Below are positions 17,184 to 24,829 of a DNA stretch of 64,000 nucleotides, one piece after another. A program made the translations under genes and the position numbers. Each line of letters begins with the position of its first letter. Position 1 is the first letter of the stretch. Source of the stretch: Alphaproteobacteria bacterium (GTDB lineage: Bacteria > Pseudomonadota > Alphaproteobacteria > UBA9219); contig JAMFSS010000001.1 of the NCBI GenBank assembly GCA_026225415.1, positions 1-64,000 on the forward strand. The letters are read 5' to 3'. The notes below the pieces were generated by a model that saw nothing but the letters and a program-made list of their open reading frames with translations, had not been told where the DNA came from and ran no database searches.

Positions 17184-17774
17184 TTAAAACAGGGAAGCCG
17201 TCGGCACAACCACAACATCGCCCGGTGCCAGAACAAGGTCTTTGTCCAGATGCTTGCCGGCAGAGATATCGTCATAGGGCAGGGGGATGGAAAATTCTTT
17301 GCCGCTCGGGTCGTGGCGGATAACGATGATGTCGCTTTCGCTGGCATAGGGCGTCAGGCCGCCCGCTTGGGACAAAGCCTGCATCGCGCTCATGCTGTGG
17401 CCGATAACAAATTCGCCCGGTTTGGCGACTTGTCCGATCACGCTGACGGTATGCCCAAGCGCGGCCTTGACCGAAACGGAAACGGACGCATCGGGGATAA
17501 GGGTGTTCAATCTGTTTTTGATGATATCCTGAAGTTGCAAGGTCGTGCGGCCTTGGGCTTCCACTGTGCCGATCAGGGGGAAGCTGAAACTGCCATCCGG
17601 CAAAACCAGCACTTCGCGGTCCAGCCCGTCTTCTTTCCAGACGGTGACTTGCAGAACATCGCCAGCGATCACTTTATAGGTGGGGTCAAGGGTTGGAACG
17701 GGGACATCTTTGGCCATGGCGGGCATAACCCATAAAATCAGCAATAAAGACAATAATTTCAAAGTCTTTCTCAT
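17184..17774 (-). CDS. Polysaccharide export protein, Wza/EpsA-like
   Basis: A 196-residue periplasmic protein with signal peptide MRKTLKLLSLLLILWVMPAMA. It carries the polysaccharide-export domain (YKVIAGDVLQVTVWKEDGLDREVLVLPDGSFSFPLIG region, about 28-110) followed by one SLBB domain (VSVIGQVAKPGEFVIG...MSAMQALSQAGGLTPYAS). There is no lipobox Cys, so unlike Wza it may not be lipidated. The ATG at 17774 follows an AGGA ribosome-binding site; an open frame 35 codons longer lacks similarity. It is the first gene of the minus-strand export operon, facing the divergent His-rich gene across 185 bp of AT-rich DNA that must hold both promoters. Confidence 0.9.
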   Translation of the reverse strand: MRKTLKLLSLLLILWVMPAMAKDVPVPTLDPTYKVIAGDVLQVTVWKEDGLDREVLVLPDGSFSFPLIGTVEAQGRTTLQLQDIIKNRLNTLIPDASVSVSVKAALGHTVSVIGQVAKPGEFVIGHSMSAMQALSQAGGLTPYASESDIIVIRHDPSGKEFSIPLPYDDISAGKHLDKDLVLAPGDVVVVPTASLF

Positions 17775-17959
17775 GGCATCCTCATTTGTTGCTTTAGGCT
17801 TTGTGCGCAGGCAAATTCTTATAAAGCGATAGCGCGGGCGAAGCAAAGTCTTATAAGGGGAATCGTTAACAAGACGCAATGTTTTTCGGTTGTTTCCGGT
17901 GTCGAATTCACCTAATCTGACGAATAATTCATTTTAAGACATTTTATTCGCAGGTTATT

Positions 17960-18370
17960 ATGTTTAGCCGTTATTTTTTATCCTTGGTCTTTTGGGGCAG
18001 CTTGATGGCAGGATCGCCCTCAGAGGCTGCCACGCTTCGGGACTTTGATCACGCGCAAACCCACAAACAGATCGTTTTTTCTGTAACACGGCATGAGGAT
18101 GACCGGCATCGGGATGATGACCGGCACCGTCATGATATCCCTGATTTCCATCATCGGGATTTTGATTATTCTTCCGCAGCATCTTTTGCCCATTTCGACC
18201 GGCATGATGACAACCACAGGCATTTCCACGATATCGTCGATTGCGGATGCGAAAAGAAAACGATTGTCGCGGGCGACCCCGTTTCTGCGGTGCCGTTGCC
18301 GGCATCTTTGCCGCTGTTCGGCTTGGGCATGCTGGCTTTGGGTCTGTTGCGCCGCCGTATAAAAATATAA
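17960..18370 (+). CDS. His/Asp-rich VPLPA-type (PEP-CTERM-like) exported protein
   Basis: A 136-residue protein. A signal peptide (about 1-24, MFSRYFLSLVFWGSLMAG...) is followed by a strikingly His/Asp/Arg-rich segment (about 30-95; for example RHEDDRHRDDDRHRHDIPDF and FDRHDDNHRHFHDIVDCGC). It ends in VSAVPLPASLPLFGLGMLAL and basic RRRIKI, a VPLPA-class sorting signal. The repeats suggest metal binding at the surface; the DCGC pair adds Cys ligands. It is the first gene of a plus-strand set with the ExeA-like ATPase and the Cys-rich protein. The biological role is unknown; start and frame are clear. Confidence 0.78.
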   Translation: MFSRYFLSLVFWGSLMAGSPSEAATLRDFDHAQTHKQIVFSVTRHEDDRHRDDDRHRHDIPDFHHRDFDYSSAASFAHFDRHDDNHRHFHDIVDCGCEKKTIVAGDPVSAVPLPASLPLFGLGMLALGLLRRRIKI

Positions 18371-18442
18371 AATCATTTACGGCGCAGGCGGTTTTTGTGC
18401 TATTCCCGCAGCCACAGCGTGAAAGCCGAAAGAGACACGAAA

Positions 18443-19357
18443 ATGTATGAAAATTTTTATGGCTTATCCGGCAAGCCTTTTTCCCTGTTGCCCGATGCCC
18501 ATTTTTTATTCCCCAGCGCGCATCACCGCAGCGTGATGAATTTGCTGGAATACGGCGTGGCGGCGCAATCCGGCTTTGTGGTTGTGACGGGCGAAATTGG
18601 CGCGGGCAAAACCACCATCATCCGCCGTTTTTTGAAAAGCACCGGCGCGGATATCACCGTCGGCCTTATCACGAACCCCAGCGCGACCTTGGGACGCTTG
18701 TTGGGTTGGGTTGCCAATGCGTTCGACTTGCCGGTGCGCGAAGGCGACGACACAAGGCTGTATAACGCTTTTGTCGATTTCCTGTTGCAGCAATATGCCG
18801 GTGGTAAACGCGTTGTTTTGGTGGTGGACGAAGCGCAGAATTTGACCGTCGATATGTTGGAACAATTGCGCATGTTGTCCAACGTTAATAACGAAAATGA
18901 TTTGATGTTGCAGATCATTCTGGTGGGGCAACCGGAATTGCTGGAAAATCTGAAGCGCCCCGAACTGCGTCAATTCGTGCAACGCATTACGGTGCATTAT
19001 CATTTGGGCGCTTTGTCGGCGGCGGAAACCACCGATTACATTCATTACCGTTTGAAGAATGTCGGCGGCAAGGAAGCCCTTTTTGACGAAGCGGCCTGTG
19101 CCGCCGTTTATTATTTCACCGGCGGGGTGCCGCGCCTTATCAATCTGTTGTGCGATCATGCGCTTGTGTATGGCTTTTCCGCCGATGCGCAGCGTATCAG
19201 CGTGGAAACGGTGGCCGAAGTCGTGATGGACCGCAGCCGTTTCGGCCTTACCGCCTTTATCAATGTGCCTTCAACCTTGTCGATGCTAAAAATAAATGAC
19301 GAGGTGCGCATGATCCTGAACGATATGCGCCGCGCGTCGATTGCCGCCGTGTCATGA
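18443..19357 (+). CDS. Exosortase/PEP-CTERM-locus AAA ATPase (ExeA-like)
   Basis: A 304-residue AAA+ ATPase beginning MYENFYGLSGKPFSLLPDAH, the standard start of the ExeA-like ATPase of exosortase-type polysaccharide loci. It has Walker A TGEIGAGKTTIIRRFL (about residues 45-60), Walker B VVLVVDEAQNL and sensor region QIILVGQPELLENL, then the C-terminal helical domain (GGVPRLINLLCDHALVYGF). I chose the ATG at 18443 because it gives the exact family N-terminus. It is cytoplasmic or membrane-associated and probably powers polymer or protein export. It overlaps the next gene by four bases (ATGA). Confidence 0.92.
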   Translation: MYENFYGLSGKPFSLLPDAHFLFPSAHHRSVMNLLEYGVAAQSGFVVVTGEIGAGKTTIIRRFLKSTGADITVGLITNPSATLGRLLGWVANAFDLPVREGDDTRLYNAFVDFLLQQYAGGKRVVLVVDEAQNLTVDMLEQLRMLSNVNNENDLMLQIILVGQPELLENLKRPELRQFVQRITVHYHLGALSAAETTDYIHYRLKNVGGKEALFDEAACAAVYYFTGGVPRLINLLCDHALVYGFSADAQRISVETVAEVVMDRSRFGLTAFINVPSTLSMLKINDEVRMILNDMRRASIAAVS

Positions 19358-19779
19358 AAAAAATTGTTTTAGTTTTTTTTGTTCTGGTTGCGTTGATGGG
19401 GACGCAAAGCCGGGCATGGGCGGATATCGATCACATCTGCCTGAACCAATGCGTGTCGGCGGGTAACAATACGGCGGCCTGTATGCCGCGCTGTACCTAT
19501 GGGCTGCCGGACAAACCAGCCGCGCCTGCCACCAAATCCATGCCGCATGGCGTGTTTAGCAGCCTAACCCCCACCAATGGCGCGGTTATTGTGAAGCCCA
19601 AAACGCCTGCCGCGCCGCCGGCAAGCAAAGATTACACCTGTTTCAACCAATGTTTGCAGCAACACAACGCCTATCAATTGTGCGAACAGCAATGCACAAA
19701 GACGCCCTGTGTGGCAGGTTCTATTTCCTGTAATGACCTGACCGGCGTGGTCAATGGGGCGGCGGCGCCTGCCCATTAA
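19354..19779 (+). CDS. Cys-rich secreted protein with two CxxxC...CxxxC repeats
   Basis: A 141-residue protein with signal peptide MKKIVLVFFVLVALMGTQSRAWA. The mature protein has two similar Cys motifs: CLNQCVSAGNNTAACMPRC (about 29-47) and CFNQCLQQHNAYQLCEQQC (about 97-115). They are joined by a Pro/Ala/Lys linker (PKTPAAPPASK) and followed by a short tail with two more Cys. The CxxxC-x9-10-CxxxC spacing suggests paired helices locked by disulphides in the periplasm. Its start overlaps the ATPase stop, implying co-translation with the export locus. I recognise no family. The tail contains an Ala/Pro-rich end. Confidence 0.65.
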   Translation: MKKIVLVFFVLVALMGTQSRAWADIDHICLNQCVSAGNNTAACMPRCTYGLPDKPAAPATKSMPHGVFSSLTPTNGAVIVKPKTPAAPPASKDYTCFNQCLQQHNAYQLCEQQCTKTPCVAGSISCNDLTGVVNGAAAPAH

Positions 19780-19842
19780 GGTTTTTGAAAATAATAATCG
19801 CCAAACTGTGGGGGATTGTTATAAAGACTTTGTTGTTCCGAT

Positions 19843-19913
19843 GCGGGTGTAGCTTAGTGGTAAAGCACCAGCCTTCCAAGCTGGCTATGAGGGTTCGATT
19901 CCCTTCACCCGCT
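19843..19913 (+). tRNA. tRNA-Gly (anticodon TCC)
   Basis: A complete 71-nt cloverleaf: acceptor stem GCGGGTG/CACCCGC, D arm AGCTTAGTGGTAAAGC, anticodon stem CCAGC/GCTGG with loop CTTCCAA (anticodon TCC), T arm GGGTTCGATTCCC. CCA is not encoded. It is followed by a GC-rich repeat-like tail also found after tRNA-Trp. Confidence 0.95.
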
Positions 19914-19917
19914 CCGC

Positions 19918-19960
19918 TTTTAAAAGCGCCACGCCGAAGCGCTTGCGAAGGCGAGCCGGT
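19918..19960. repeat. REP-like sequence after tRNA-Gly
   Basis: The tail AAAAGCGCCACGCCGAAGCG... following tRNA-Gly is closely similar to that following tRNA-Trp (AAAAGTGCCACGCCG, 20988-21002, then ACGCCGAAGC at 21008-21017). It includes a short hairpin. The sequence is seen in both places; a mobile or tRNA-processing role is only inferred. Confidence 0.45.
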
Positions 19961-19962
19961 TA

Positions 19963-20595
19963 TTACCCCATCCCTAAGTCTTGCGCCTTTAACTTGCGCG
20001 CTTCTCGCGCCGTCCTGTTTAAATGGGATTCCTCATAAGGGATGACGGCGATATTATTGTCGGACTCCGCCCAATCATGTAAAAATTTTCTGGTGCGGGA
20101 CAATTGCGATTGTACGGTACCCATGGGGCAAGCCATGAGCATCGCGGCGGTTTTAAAGTCACATTCCTGATTGACGATCAGATCAAGGCTTTGTTGCTTT
20201 TGGGCGGAGAACCCCGCCAGTATTTTGTGTACAGGTTCAAGTAGAAGATTGCCGCGTTCCTGGGGCGATTCTGTTGTCAGTAAATATGTGGCCAGCCTGT
20301 CGAAATCTTGGGCAAGGGAAACGACATCGATCCGCCGGATTTGTTCCAGCCAGATATTCCTGGCGATTTTCATGACATAATGGCGGAAAGGGATGCCCGC
20401 CCTTGGCGCGTATTCATCTTTTTCCAACGCCTGCAGAGCTTTGAGGATAGCTTCAGATGCTATGTCTTCGGCGTCATGCTCGTTGCCTTTTGTCAGACGG
20501 CACGCATAGTCAAAAAGGGTGCAATAAAACAGGTCGCTTGCCACTTGTTCGCGGGCAGGCAGTTTGTCCAAATAGGTTGTTCCCGAAACGGGCAT
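19963..20595 (-). CDS. ECF-type RNA polymerase sigma factor
   Basis: A 210-residue sigma-70-family protein with region 2 (about 20-90: FYCTLFDYACRLTKGNEHDAEDIASEAILKAL, then IPFRHYVMKIARNIWLEQIRR) and region 4 (about 125-175: AGFSAQKQQSLDLIV, then CDFKTAAMLMACPMGTVQSQLSRTRKFL with the helix-turn-helix). The extra tail after residue 178 is charged and unlike typical short ECFs. The pattern places it in extracytoplasmic-function factors. No anti-sigma gene is adjacent, so its signal is unknown. The start is uncertain because the ribosome-binding site is weak. It lies convergent to tRNA-Gly. Confidence 0.83.
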   Translation of the reverse strand: MPVSGTTYLDKLPAREQVASDLFYCTLFDYACRLTKGNEHDAEDIASEAILKALQALEKDEYAPRAGIPFRHYVMKIARNIWLEQIRRIDVVSLAQDFDRLATYLLTTESPQERGNLLLEPVHKILAGFSAQKQQSLDLIVNQECDFKTAAMLMACPMGTVQSQLSRTRKFLHDWAESDNNIAVIPYEESHLNRTAREARKLKAQDLGMG

Positions 20596-20889
20596 ATTTT
20601 TTCTTTATATGTTATTTGCGCTTGGTAATAGGCGGATAGTAGGAAGCTAAAAACTTTCATACAAGGCTTAATGAAGGGGAGGGGCCGCACCCCCTTTATT
20701 TGCGCGTATAGGGGGCGCATTTTTCCCCTAGCCAAGCCCGCAGAGATGGGTTAAAAAGCCCTTGTTCCCCACATAGTTGACTGTTTAGTCTGGCGTTACT
20801 TGCTGGACGGGGAACTGTGAGTAGTCATGAGAGAGATTAGTCGCAGTCACGGTTGTGCCTCTTGGCACAGAGTGGTCGCGATAAAGATT
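20596..20889. other. Intergenic region with stem-loops upstream of tRNA-Trp
   Basis: 294 bp without a gene. Visible structures are a 7-bp GTTCCCC/GGGGAAC pair (20764-20770 with 20809-20815) enclosing 38 bases, and a tight hairpin TGTGCC-TCTT-GGCACA (20854-20869) just before the tRNA. A further GGGG/CCCC-rich stretch lies at 20673-20695. These could be tRNA-operon leader structures; no promoter stands out with confidence. Confidence 0.35.
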
Positions 20890-20965
20890 AGGAGTGTAGC
20901 TCAATTGGTAGAGCGTCGGTCTCCAAAACCGAAGGCTGTGGGTTCGATCCCCTCCGCTCCTGCCA
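20890..20965 (+). tRNA. tRNA-Trp (anticodon CCA)
   Basis: A complete 76-nt cloverleaf: acceptor AGGAGTG/CGCTCCT, D arm GCTCAATTGGTAGAGC, anticodon loop CTCCAAA, T arm GTGGGTTCGATCCC and encoded 3' CCA. Its position just before secE-nusG is typical of alphaproteobacteria. Confidence 0.96.
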
Positions 20966-21020
20966 CTTTTCAAACGCGGTGCGCTTGAAAAGTGCCACGC
21001 CGTAGTCACGCCGAAGCATT
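20964..21020. repeat. Hairpin and REP-like tail after tRNA-Trp
   Basis: CACTTTTCAA (20964-20973) is the exact complement of TTGAAAAGTG (20985-20994), so a 10-bp hairpin begins inside the tRNA CCA end. It is followed by GCCACGCCG and ACGCCGAAGC, shared with the tail of tRNA-Gly. The hairpin lacks a T-run but could mark tRNA 3' processing or attenuate transcription into secE. Confidence 0.5.
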
Positions 21021-21081
21021 TGCGGAAGCGGACGAAGGCGGGCTGCTGAAGACAGAGAGAAGTTGTAGAAAGAATAAAGTA

Positions 21082-21306
21082 ATGGCCAATGAAACGCTGA
21101 CGACAAACGATAAGCCCAAAAGCGGCATTGCTGATTTTGTGCGCGACACGCGCCGCGAAATCGCCAAGGTCACATGGCCGACGCGCCGCGAAGTGGGCAT
21201 GACCACGACGCTTATCGTCGTGTTCGCCATTGTCACCGGCGTGTTTTTTCTGGCGGTCGACAGTTTGCTGGGACGCATTGTGTCGTTTGTTTTAGGTATG
21301 GATTAG
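21082..21306 (+). CDS. secE: Preprotein translocase subunit SecE
   Basis: A 74-residue SecE with the family pattern: a conserved amphipathic helix FVRDTRREIAKVTWPTRREV followed by one transmembrane helix (about 43-62, TLIVVFAIVTGVFFLAV). SecE is the essential clamp of the SecYEG translocon. The ATG at 21082 (MANETLTTNDKPKSG) fits the family length; the frame is open 30 codons upstream with no similarity. Placement between tRNA-Trp and nusG is conserved in many bacteria. Confidence 0.95.
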   Translation: MANETLTTNDKPKSGIADFVRDTRREIAKVTWPTRREVGMTTTLIVVFAIVTGVFFLAVDSLLGRIVSFVLGMD

Positions 21307-21351
21307 GAGATTTTCTTAGCGAGCGCGAAGCGTGAGGTTAGAAAATCCCGT

Positions 21352-21371
21352 ATCCCGGCGAAGGCCGGGAT
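21352..21371 (+). other. Hairpin in the secE-nusG gap
   Basis: ATCCCGGC-GAAG-GCCGGGAT forms a perfect 8-bp stem with a GAAG loop. Just upstream GATTTTCT (21309-21316) can pair with AGAAAATC (21340-21347). No T-run follows, so these look like RNA-processing or REP-type hairpins in the secE-nusG transcript rather than terminators. Confidence 0.55.
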
Positions 21372-21411
21372 CTAATACAATTTAGCTTAACTAAGGAAGA
21401 GAGAGGCTGTT

Positions 21412-21942
21412 ATGGCGCATCGCTGGTACGTTATTCATGTTCATTCGGGTTTTGAAAAGAAAGTCGCTCAGGCTGTGCGCGAAACCGCGCTCAAGAAAAA
21501 CCTTGCGGATTATTTTTCGGAAATCCTTGTGCCGACCGAAGAAGTTGTCGAAGTCCGTCGCGGCGCGAAGGTGAATGCGGAACGCAAATTCTTCCCCGGT
21601 TATGTTTTGATCAAAATGGATCTGACCGACGAAAGCTGGCATCTGGTGAAAAACACCGCCAAAGTCACCGGCTTTTTGGGTGGCAGCGGCCGCCCCGCGC
21701 CGATCAGTGAAGGCGAAGCGCAGCGCATCTTGAACCAGGTTATCGAAGGCGTCGAACATCCGAAGCCCGCCGTTATGTTCGAAGTCGGCGAACAGGTGCG
21801 CGTGGCCGATGGGCCTTTCGCCACCTTTATCGGTACGGTCGAAGAAGTGGACGAGCACAAATCCCGTCTTAAGGTCGCCGTGTCGATCTTTGGCCGCGCA
21901 ACGCCGGTCGAGCTGGAATACGGTCAGGTCGAGAAGGTTTAA
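21412..21942 (+). CDS. nusG: Transcription termination/antitermination protein NusG
   Basis: A 176-residue NusG. The N-terminal NGN domain begins [18 protein letters not shown] and includes [14 protein letters not shown] and the [15 protein letters not shown] segment; the C-terminal KOW domain ([25 protein letters not shown]...[24 protein letters not shown]) is complete. NusG binds RNA polymerase and links it to Rho or the ribosome. Unlike the common arrangement, rplK and rplA do not follow; pleD converges on its stop with a 4-base overlap. Confidence 0.96.
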   Translation: MAHRWYVIHVHSGFEKKVAQAVRETALKKNLADYFSEILVPTEEVVEVRRGAKVNAERKFFPGYVLIKMDLTDESWHLVKNTAKVTGFLGGSGRPAPISEGEAQRILNQVIEGVEHPKPAVMFEVGEQVRVADGPFATFIGTVEEVDEHKSRLKVAVSIFGRATPVELEYGQVEKV

Positions 21943-23330
21943 ACCGCTTCCGCCGCCACAGTTTTGTTGCGCCCATTTTGTTTGGCGCTGTACAACGCGG
22001 CATCGGCGCGGTCGAAAACCTTATGCGCGTCGGTTTCCGTATGCGGGTTGGTTGCGGCAAGCCCAATGCTTATGGTCACCGTCAATTCTTCCGTCTGGCC
22101 GGAAATCGCGATTGGTTTTTCCGCAACGCTGTGGCGCAGACGCTCCGCGATTTTAAAGGCGTTTTCGATGCTGGTGCTGGGCATAATCACGGCAAATTCC
22201 TCGCCGCCCATGCGCACAAAGAAATCGGAAGGGCGCACGCCGTTTGAAATGCGCCGCGCGACTTCCTTCAAAACTTCATCGCCGGCGGCGTGGCCGAAAC
22301 CGTCATTCACCTTTTTAAAGAAGTCGATATCGATCATCTGAACGGAAATCGGTTTGCGGATTTCGGCCGCGTTTTTGATATAGCGCGGTAAATGCGCATC
22401 CAGATAACGGCGGTTGAAACAACCCGTAAGCGGATCGACCAGCGCCATCATCATGTTTTGTTCAAAGCCATTGCGCAAACGGTCATAATTGCGTTTATGG
22501 CGCAATTGCGTGCGCGTGCGGGCGAATAATTCATGCGTATCCAGCGGGCGCATCAGATAATCATTGGCGCCCAGATCCAAACCCTTGGCGACGCGCGAAA
22601 TATCCTCGTTATTCGCGATCAGTAAAATGGGTATGTGCCGCGTGACCGGATTGGTGCGCAGGCGCGAGCAGATCATGAGTCCATCCTGGCTTTGCAGATC
22701 GAGGTTGGAGAAAACCAGATCATAGGAACCGTCGGCCAGCGCTTGTTCGGCCTCTGCCACCGATGAGACTTGCGCGATATGCGCGGAAAGGGGACGTAGC
22801 GTTTCTTCGATAAACGCGCCGTCGGTCGGGCTGCCGCTTTTGTCGTCGACGATCAACACATGGCTGTCGCGCACATTCAACGGGTCAATATCCGATATGT
22901 TATTTCCGGGCGACAGCTGTAAGGCGGTCGCTTCGCGCATGCGCCATTCATCCATCAAAACTTTGGTGCGCAACAGCGAGCGAATGCGCGACATAAGCGC
23001 GAGGTCGTTGATCGGCTTGCCCAGAAAATCATCGGCGCCCGCAGCGAGCCCGCGCACGCGGTCGGCAACATCGGACAAAGCCGTGATAATAACCACGGGA
23101 ATAAAAGCGGTGGCGGGGTCGGCCTTTAAACGGCGACAGGTTTCAAACCCGTCCATTTCCGGCATCATCACATCCAGCAAAATCAGATCGGGTTTTTCTG
23201 CCGCGACTTTTTCCAGCGCTTCGCGCCCGTTTTCGGCCGATGTGACGATATAGAAATCCTGCGCCAATTTTGCGGTCAGCAATTTGACGTTTAGGGGGGT
23301 GTCGTCAACAACCAGGATTCTTGCAGACAT
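21939..23330 (-). CDS. pleD: Response regulator/diguanylate cyclase PleD
   Basis: A 463-residue REC-REC-GGDEF protein. REC1 (about 1-125) has the acidic pocket VVDDT, phosphoacceptor region [12 protein letters not shown] and signature Lys (GKP). REC2 (about 150-275) is an adapter with degenerate residues ([12 protein letters not shown]). The GGDEF domain (about 295-455) has MGGEEF as the active site and an RxxD inhibitory I-site five residues before it ([14 protein letters not shown]). It makes cyclic di-GMP to control the swarmer-to-stalked or related transition. It lies directly downstream of divK, as in Caulobacter and relatives, separated by only 10 bases. Confidence 0.95.
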   Translation of the reverse strand: MSARILVVDDTPLNVKLLTAKLAQDFYIVTSAENGREALEKVAAEKPDLILLDVMMPEMDGFETCRRLKADPATAFIPVVIITALSDVADRVRGLAAGADDFLGKPINDLALMSRIRSLLRTKVLMDEWRMREATALQLSPGNNISDIDPLNVRDSHVLIVDDKSGSPTDGAFIEETLRPLSAHIAQVSSVAEAEQALADGSYDLVFSNLDLQSQDGLMICSRLRTNPVTRHIPILLIANNEDISRVAKGLDLGANDYLMRPLDTHELFARTRTQLRHKRNYDRLRNGFEQNMMMALVDPLTGCFNRRYLDAHLPRYIKNAAEIRKPISVQMIDIDFFKKVNDGFGHAAGDEVLKEVARRISNGVRPSDFFVRMGGEEFAVIMPSTSIENAFKIAERLRHSVAEKPIAISGQTEELTVTISIGLAATNPHTETDAHKVFDRADAALYSAKQNGRNKTVAAEAV

Positions 23331-23340
23331 GAAAACCTAC

Positions 23341-23721
23341 TTAGAGGTATTTTTTAACGGTCGTGATGAATTGATGGACGGCGATCGGTTTGGAAAGATA
23401 ATCATCGCACCCACCGGCGCGGATTTTTTCTTCATCGCCGCGCATGGCAAAGGCGGTTACGGCGATGATGGGGATTTGTTTCAGATCATCGGCGTTTTTC
23501 AGCCAGCTGGTGATTTCAATGCCGGAAACTTCGGGCAATTGAATATCCATCAAGATAAGGTCAGGGCGGTTGGTGCGCGCCATATCCAAAACTTCGAAAC
23601 CATTGCTGGTGTGCGCCGTGGCATAGCCATGCGCTTCCAGCAAATCGCGGAACAGTTTCAGGTTCAGCTCGTTATCTTCAACGATCATCACCAGTTTTTT
23701 ACGATGCAAATCTTCGGTCAT
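23341..23721 (-). CDS. divK: Single-domain cell-cycle response regulator DivK
   Basis: A 126-residue stand-alone receiver: [20 protein letters not shown] (acidic pair), phosphoacceptor region [13 protein letters not shown], switch residues ([13 protein letters not shown]), and KPIAVHQF with the conserved Lys. Nothing follows the REC domain, as expected for DivK, which signals through DivL/CckA to CtrA. I chose the ATG at 23721 because it overlaps the eipB stop (ATGA); a TTG two codons earlier also fits. The eipB-divK-pleD order suggests one operon. Confidence 0.93.
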   Translation of the reverse strand: MTEDLHRKKLVMIVEDNELNLKLFRDLLEAHGYATAHTSNGFEVLDMARTNRPDLILMDIQLPEVSGIEITSWLKNADDLKQIPIIAVTAFAMRGDEEKIRAGGCDDYLSKPIAVHQFITTVKKYL

Positions 23722-24584
23722 TGGCAATTCTGCGGGGGTAAAGGTTCAACGGTATCAAGCGTGCCATTCACGGCAAAATCGCTATATTCAATTTTCATGG
23801 AACGCGAAATGCCGCTGGGCAAAAGTGTCAAATCCATTTCATAATCGGGCACACCGTTTTCATTGTCTGTAGGGAAGAAGGCCATGTGGACAGGCCATGC
23901 GGCGGCTGCCAACAACGGATTAGCCTTAGTTTTATCATCCAAAGCAGTTTCCTGGGCAATGGCACGTTGGGGGGATACAAACGCGCTGATATCGCTGGCG
24001 CCCGCTTCATCATCGCCGTCAAACACGCGGCGGGTAAAGAGTTTATTGCCCTTGGCGGCCTCCTGCAAAATCAATTGCGTGTGCATCGACGGGAACAAAG
24101 TGCCTGCGGGCAATTCCAGATGTTTGCCTTCCGGCACGCTGTAGGCGACCGATACTGTGCCATCGGCATTTTGCACAGCCTTGCCGCGATAATTTTCTGT
24201 TTCCTGTCCATTGGTCACATGGCGGATATTGAAATTATAGCTTTTGCCGTCTTTCGCTTCCCATGTCACTTCGGTCAGGGTTGAATCCTGATCGTCGCTG
24301 CCGTCGCCATAGGTGAAGTGCAATTGCGTGTGTTGCTGGATCGCCCAACCATCACACACATCGCGCCATTCAAACGCCATGTGGCCGGATGCGTCCGTAA
24401 TATTGCCACCATTTTTTACGGAGGCCAGCGACATAGTGTAAATCGCGCGGTGCGGCACAATGGATGCCGGCGTGATATGTTCGGGCGCCGTCGGCAAGGC
24501 GGCTTCGGGCACAGCCGCGACGACGGCGGCAGCCCCCGTCGCGCACAAGGCGGCAATGACGATATAGGTAAGAAGTGGGCGCAC
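23718..24584 (-). CDS. eipB: Cell-envelope integrity protein, EipB/DUF1849 family
   Basis: A 288-residue periplasmic protein with an N-terminal signal or anchor ([22 protein letters not shown]) and a conserved domain matching DUF1849/Eip[71 protein letters not shown], and a C-terminal Cys. In Brucella EipB is needed for cell-envelope integrity. It is first in the eipB-divK-pleD set, so envelope and cell-cycle functions share a transcript. Its start lies 76 bp from the second long palindrome. I assign the family by pattern, not by a search. Confidence 0.8.
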   Translation of the reverse strand: MRPLLTYIVIAALCATGAAAVVAAVPEAALPTAPEHITPASIVPHRAIYTMSLASVKNGGNITDASGHMAFEWRDVCDGWAIQQHTQLHFTYGDGSDDQDSTLTEVTWEAKDGKSYNFNIRHVTNGQETENYRGKAVQNADGTVSVAYSVPEGKHLELPAGTLFPSMHTQLILQEAAKGNKLFTRRVFDGDDEAGASDISAFVSPQRAIAQETALDDKTKANPLLAAAAWPVHMAFFPTDNENGVPDYEMDLTLLPSGISRSMKIEYSDFAVNGTLDTVEPLPPQNCQ

Positions 24585-24660
24585 AAAAACTCTCTTGCTT
24601 AAGCGGGGCAGGTGCTTTTTGGATAGCCTTTATACCCTTAACATTTTGTCAACTTTTGGA

Positions 24661-24804
24661 GAACTTACCCATAATCTTTCCATGCTGGGCGCAAATCGCG
24701 CTTTTTTCAGCTTTTGCAACGCGCGTATGTCTAATACGCTTGCCTTGCAAAAGCTGAAAAAATCACAATTTTCACCTCAGCCTGAAAAGATTCTGAGCAA
24801 GTTC
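24661..24804. repeat. Nested 144-bp palindrome, copy 2
   Basis: Outer arms 24661-24680 and 24784-24804 pair imperfectly. They resemble copy 1, with compensating changes (GAACTT/AAGTTC here, GAACCTG/CAGGTTC there). The inner stem, 24702-24719 with 24745-24762, is a perfect 18 bp but of different sequence from copy 1. Conserved GCAAATCGC and CCTGAAAAGATTCTGA segments lie in the same order in both copies. The loop GCGTAT-GTCTA-ATACGC forms a further small hairpin and matches the reverse complement of the copy-1 loop. Confidence 0.85.
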
Positions 24805-24820
24805 TTCCCTGTGGACAGTT

Positions 24821-24829
24821 TGTGGATAA
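24821..24829 (-). promoter_or_regulatory. DnaA-box consensus sequence
   Basis: TGTGGATAA is the reverse complement of the consensus DnaA box TTATCCACA. Just before it, TGTGGACAG (24810-24818) is a degenerate second box. The sites lie between palindrome copy 2 and the GGDEF gene. Whether DnaA binds is unknown. Confidence 0.45.

Noticed and set aside
17964-18376. Minus-strand ORFs opposite the His/Asp-rich gene
   Set aside because: They are shadows of a low-complexity sequence; the plus-strand gene has signal peptide and VPLPA tail.
20785-21106. Two minus-strand ORFs across tRNA-Trp
   Set aside because: They run through the tRNA gene and have compositions typical of structural RNA antisense.
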